Assembly (NCBI GenBank): GCA_002428885.1
Contig: DIYE01000065.1
Span: 1 to 7,050, forward strand
Source: Alphaproteobacteria bacterium UBA6062
Lineage (GTDB): Bacteria > Pseudomonadota > Alphaproteobacteria > Sneathiellales > Sneathiellaceae
Direction of reading: 5' to 3'
Length of the DNA: 7,050 nt
The notes beneath the pieces were generated by a model. It did no database searches. It was given only the letters and a program-made list of their open reading frames with translations, and was not told the DNA's origin. Shown one piece after another: positions 4,919 through 7,050 of this stretch. How positions within the stretch are numbered: the stretch's first letter is position 1; each line of letters opens with the position of its first letter. Made by a program: the position numbers and the translations under genes.

Positions 4919-6904
4919 ATGTTATCTTTATCCGCAAGACTTTCACAACAAGCCATTCGAAGTGTCACCAATCTTTACACAACCACTGCTGGACAAGCCG
5001 CTATTTTCCGGCAGGTGCGTCCTTACCAATGTACAAGTATTCCTGATGCGGATATGACCCAGTACAAGCCGGGGAAGAATAAAAAGGAAGGCGTGCTTGG
5101 ATGTTACCTGCCGGACGAAGAGTTTGAAAAATGCTATCAAAACACTCTACGGAGACTGGGTGTTCCACTCGAACTGGATCTCAAAACAACACGGCTTATC
5201 GACCAGGAAATGCTGGGTAAATATGCTGAAATTAAAGATATCCACAATCAGATTAAATCAACAAAAGAGGACATTAGAGCGCCGATTAAACCCGTTGGAT
5301 GGACAAAAGACGCTCCGACCCACATCATCTGGCCTGCCCAATATTCTGATCCTGTCGCATCAAAAGGCGGTTTGATCCGAAACACGCTTTACGCCTCCCT
5401 GACCAGTGAGATCGAACGTAATCTGACATTCCTTGAATCTTTTGCGGACCAGATCGACGAAGGAGAGGGGGAAATTGCTTCCGTTGTACAATATTATGTT
5501 GGTCGCGGCAGTCCAATTCCATTCAGGGCGTTGAACTTCCTGCTAGAGCAGCGGCTGGGGAAAAAACTCAGTGACAAAGATCTGAAGGATGAGCAAAAAG
5601 TCCGGGACCTGGTATCGGAATATATCGATCGCATCCTTCCCGGCGCAGCTAAAGAATTTAAAATCGATACTAAAAAACAACAGATTTCAGCCAGACAGGT
5701 TTTATCGCCACACTCCTCTATTCAGGTACGGTTCAAGCTTAATGATGGTCAAGTGGGTATCATGAGCGGAGAAGTCGGTCGTCCGAATTCCACATTTATT
5801 GGCGATAAGTTGGTTCACAATGCCCATGAACAAGTCGTCGATGCCGCCGTCTTCCAGTCCATGAACTGGCCCCGTATAAGAAACTTGCCAGACACCCTGG
5901 AGGGGTTCAAAGATCTCAAGCAGCCCTATCAGGTGACGAAGAAAAACTTCTATAAACCTGCTTCCAGGCTCTCATTTGAAGCACTGAAAGATCCAAACAA
6001 GCCGATTAACCCATCTATCAACCTGGTTGACTGTGAGGATGAAAAAGGCAATCCAATACATCTCAGTGATGGCGTGCCGGTCTCTGTTATCAGTCATAAA
6101 GTTCCTTTCGCCGGGCGGCTTGCAAAGGTTCTGTATTTCCTGACGGGCGAACGCCCCTGGGACGCGCTGAGATTTGGCGGGTATTTCGCCCATGACGCCC
6201 AGACGGGCCAGAGCAGGGCCTGTGAATCCCTTGTTGTTTTCGGAAATGATCTGGCCGGCGGCGATATCCATGATCTTCTGCCAGTCCTGTCCGGCCTTGA
6301 ACAATATGACTTGTCCCAGACCATGCGGGAATCCGTCTATGAGAATATTCTGTTTGCAGAACTTCATGGTTCCGATCAGCAAGACAGCAATCACAGTATA
6401 TTCAGCGAGACAACCGCCGAGGCTTATTTAAGACTTTCCTGCAACGCGTTTGTCACGATGCGGATTTACGAGGACCTGCTGAAGGCAGCCGACAATAGAA
6501 TCAGCAGCACTAACCTCCCTCATGAATCCGACGAAGAAGCAGAATTTTCCAGGACTTTCGTCTTGAACGAAACCCTGAATTTCAAACGCCGCTATTCACA
6601 TATGTGGGCGATTGCTTCTTATATTATGATCAGCCTTCACAAAAGTCAGGGCGCCAAGGTCTTTCTGGATCATGCCGGTGATAGTATTTCAGCGATACAA
6701 AGTAATAAATCGCAAGCTCCCACAAGCGGCACGCTGACCTTCCTGAAGCAGTTTATCCTGGAAAAACACAAAGCAGTTCAACCAACACTCAATCAGGGCA
6801 CCACAAGAGATCAGTCTGTTGCGGCAAATACATTCGATCTAACCAGTCGTTCCCTTGAGTATCTCGCAAAAATCAACGCTGAACTTGGTATTAAAGGTAA
6901 CTGA
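4919..6904 (+). CDS. Hypothetical protein of 661 residues, unrecognised family
   Basis: I do not recognise this protein. It has no clear membrane helix and no Sec hydrophobic core. Residues 1-42 contain no Asp or Glu, four Arg (7, 14, 31, 34) and many Ser/Thr/Gln, and could form an amphipathic helix; this resembles a secretion or organelle-targeting signal. The rest is a polar, mixed-charge sequence. Residues 60-125 and 205-255 are rich in Lys, Asp and Glu, and a probable alpha/beta region runs about 260-445. A helical C-terminal half (about 455-660) includes LSCNAFVTMRIYEDLLKAAD and RYSHMWAIASYIMISLHKS. No Walker, HExxH, kinase or nuclease motif is evident; HNAHE (300-304) is the only clustered His/Glu group. 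The start is supported by GAGG at 4908-4911, 7 nt upstream. A later Met at 46 would remove the basic leader but lacks a good SD. The coding frame is long and open, with codon use like its neighbours. The gene is flanked by a terminator at 6939-6988 and is probably monocistronic. Confidence 0.85.
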   Translation: MLSLSARLSQQAIRSVTNLYTTTAGQAAIFRQVRPYQCTSIPDADMTQYKPGKNKKEGVLGCYLPDEEFEKCYQNTLRRLGVPLELDLKTTRLIDQEMLGKYAEIKDIHNQIKSTKEDIRAPIKPVGWTKDAPTHIIWPAQYSDPVASKGGLIRNTLYASLTSEIERNLTFLESFADQIDEGEGEIASVVQYYVGRGSPIPFRALNFLLEQRLGKKLSDKDLKDEQKVRDLVSEYIDRILPGAAKEFKIDTKKQQISARQVLSPHSSIQVRFKLNDGQVGIMSGEVGRPNSTFIGDKLVHNAHEQVVDAAVFQSMNWPRIRNLPDTLEGFKDLKQPYQVTKKNFYKPASRLSFEALKDPNKPINPSINLVDCEDEKGNPIHLSDGVPVSVISHKVPFAGRLAKVLYFLTGERPWDALRFGGYFAHDAQTGQSRACESLVVFGNDLAGGDIHDLLPVLSGLEQYDLSQTMRESVYENILFAELHGSDQQDSNHSIFSETTAEAYLRLSCNAFVTMRIYEDLLKAADNRISSTNLPHESDEEAEFSRTFVLNETLNFKRRYSHMWAIASYIMISLHKSQGAKVFLDHAGDSISAIQSNKSQAPTSGTLTFLKQFILEKHKAVQPTLNQGTTRDQSVAANTFDLTSRSLEYLAKINAELGIKGN

Positions 6905-6938
6905 CTGTATCACATTTACGGTTTCCAGGATTGGTTTT

Positions 6939-6988
6939 AGACTCGGAGAAGCCGCTCTGTGGGAGCGGCTTGTCTGTTGAGTCTTTTA
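6939..6988 (+). terminator. Rho-independent terminator after the 661-aa gene
   Basis: A perfect 9-bp GC-rich stem, AAGCCGCTC (6949-6957) with GAGCGGCTT (6963-6971), has a 5-nt loop. It is enclosed by an outer 6-bp stem, AGACTC (6939-6944) with GAGTCT (6979-6984), followed by TTTT. It starts 35 nt after the stop codon at 6904. The convergent tRNA gene ends 4 nt beyond it at 6992. The structure may also stop transcription coming from that side, although the minus-strand flank lacks a U-run. Confidence 0.6.
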
Positions 6989-6991
6989 AGT

Positions 6992-7050
<59 letters not shown>

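Noticed and set aside
5241..5254. 14-bp exact match to 1071-1084 (TCCACAATCAGATT)
   Set aside because: Both copies are inside unrelated coding sequences, on opposite coding strands, with no flanking similarity. It is most likely coincidence.

Overview
The window looks like chromosome of a moderate-GC alphaproteobacterium. This is an inference from three things: the Dpp-type operon with a divergent LysR regulator, even codon use, and an initiator tRNA with an encoded CCA end. No mobile-element genes, CRISPR or rRNA are present. The species cannot be named from the sequence alone.

Left part (1-3670, minus strand): a peptide/opine/nickel-class (Dpp/Opp) ABC importer operon read right to left. 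It runs substrate-binding protein (3652-2063), DppB-like permease (1996-1019), DppC-like permease (1006-77), then the first 19 codons of a DppD-like ATPase (58-1), cut by the window edge. The genes from the B permease onward are 12-18 bp apart. The binding-protein and B-permease genes are separated by 66 bp holding a hairpin, a common place for tuning binding-protein excess over the membrane components. The exact substrate cannot be read from the sequence.

Centre (3671-4918): a 192-bp divergent control region lies between the importer and a LysR-type regulator (3863-4795, plus strand). It has an AT-rich core where candidate promoters for both directions overlap an interrupted dyad. The importer mRNA would have a long (about 150 nt) leader with two inverted repeats. 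The layout suggests that the LysR protein controls the importer. A 123-bp gap follows, containing a hairpin that overlaps the Shine-Dalgarno sequence of the next gene, and possibly an 8-codon leader ORF.

Right part (4919-7050): a 661-residue soluble protein of unknown function (4919-6904). I do not recognise its family. Its first 42 residues have no acidic residue, four arginines and many Ser/Thr, resembling a targeting or secretion signal. A two-tier terminator follows, and then the 3' 59 nt of an initiator tRNA-fMet gene on the minus strand. That tRNA has an A29:U41 pair in place of one of the three G:C pairs normally conserved in the initiator anticodon stem.

The most interesting items are the unknown 661-aa protein with its possible translational gate, and the variant initiator tRNA. 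The importer operon itself is ordinary.
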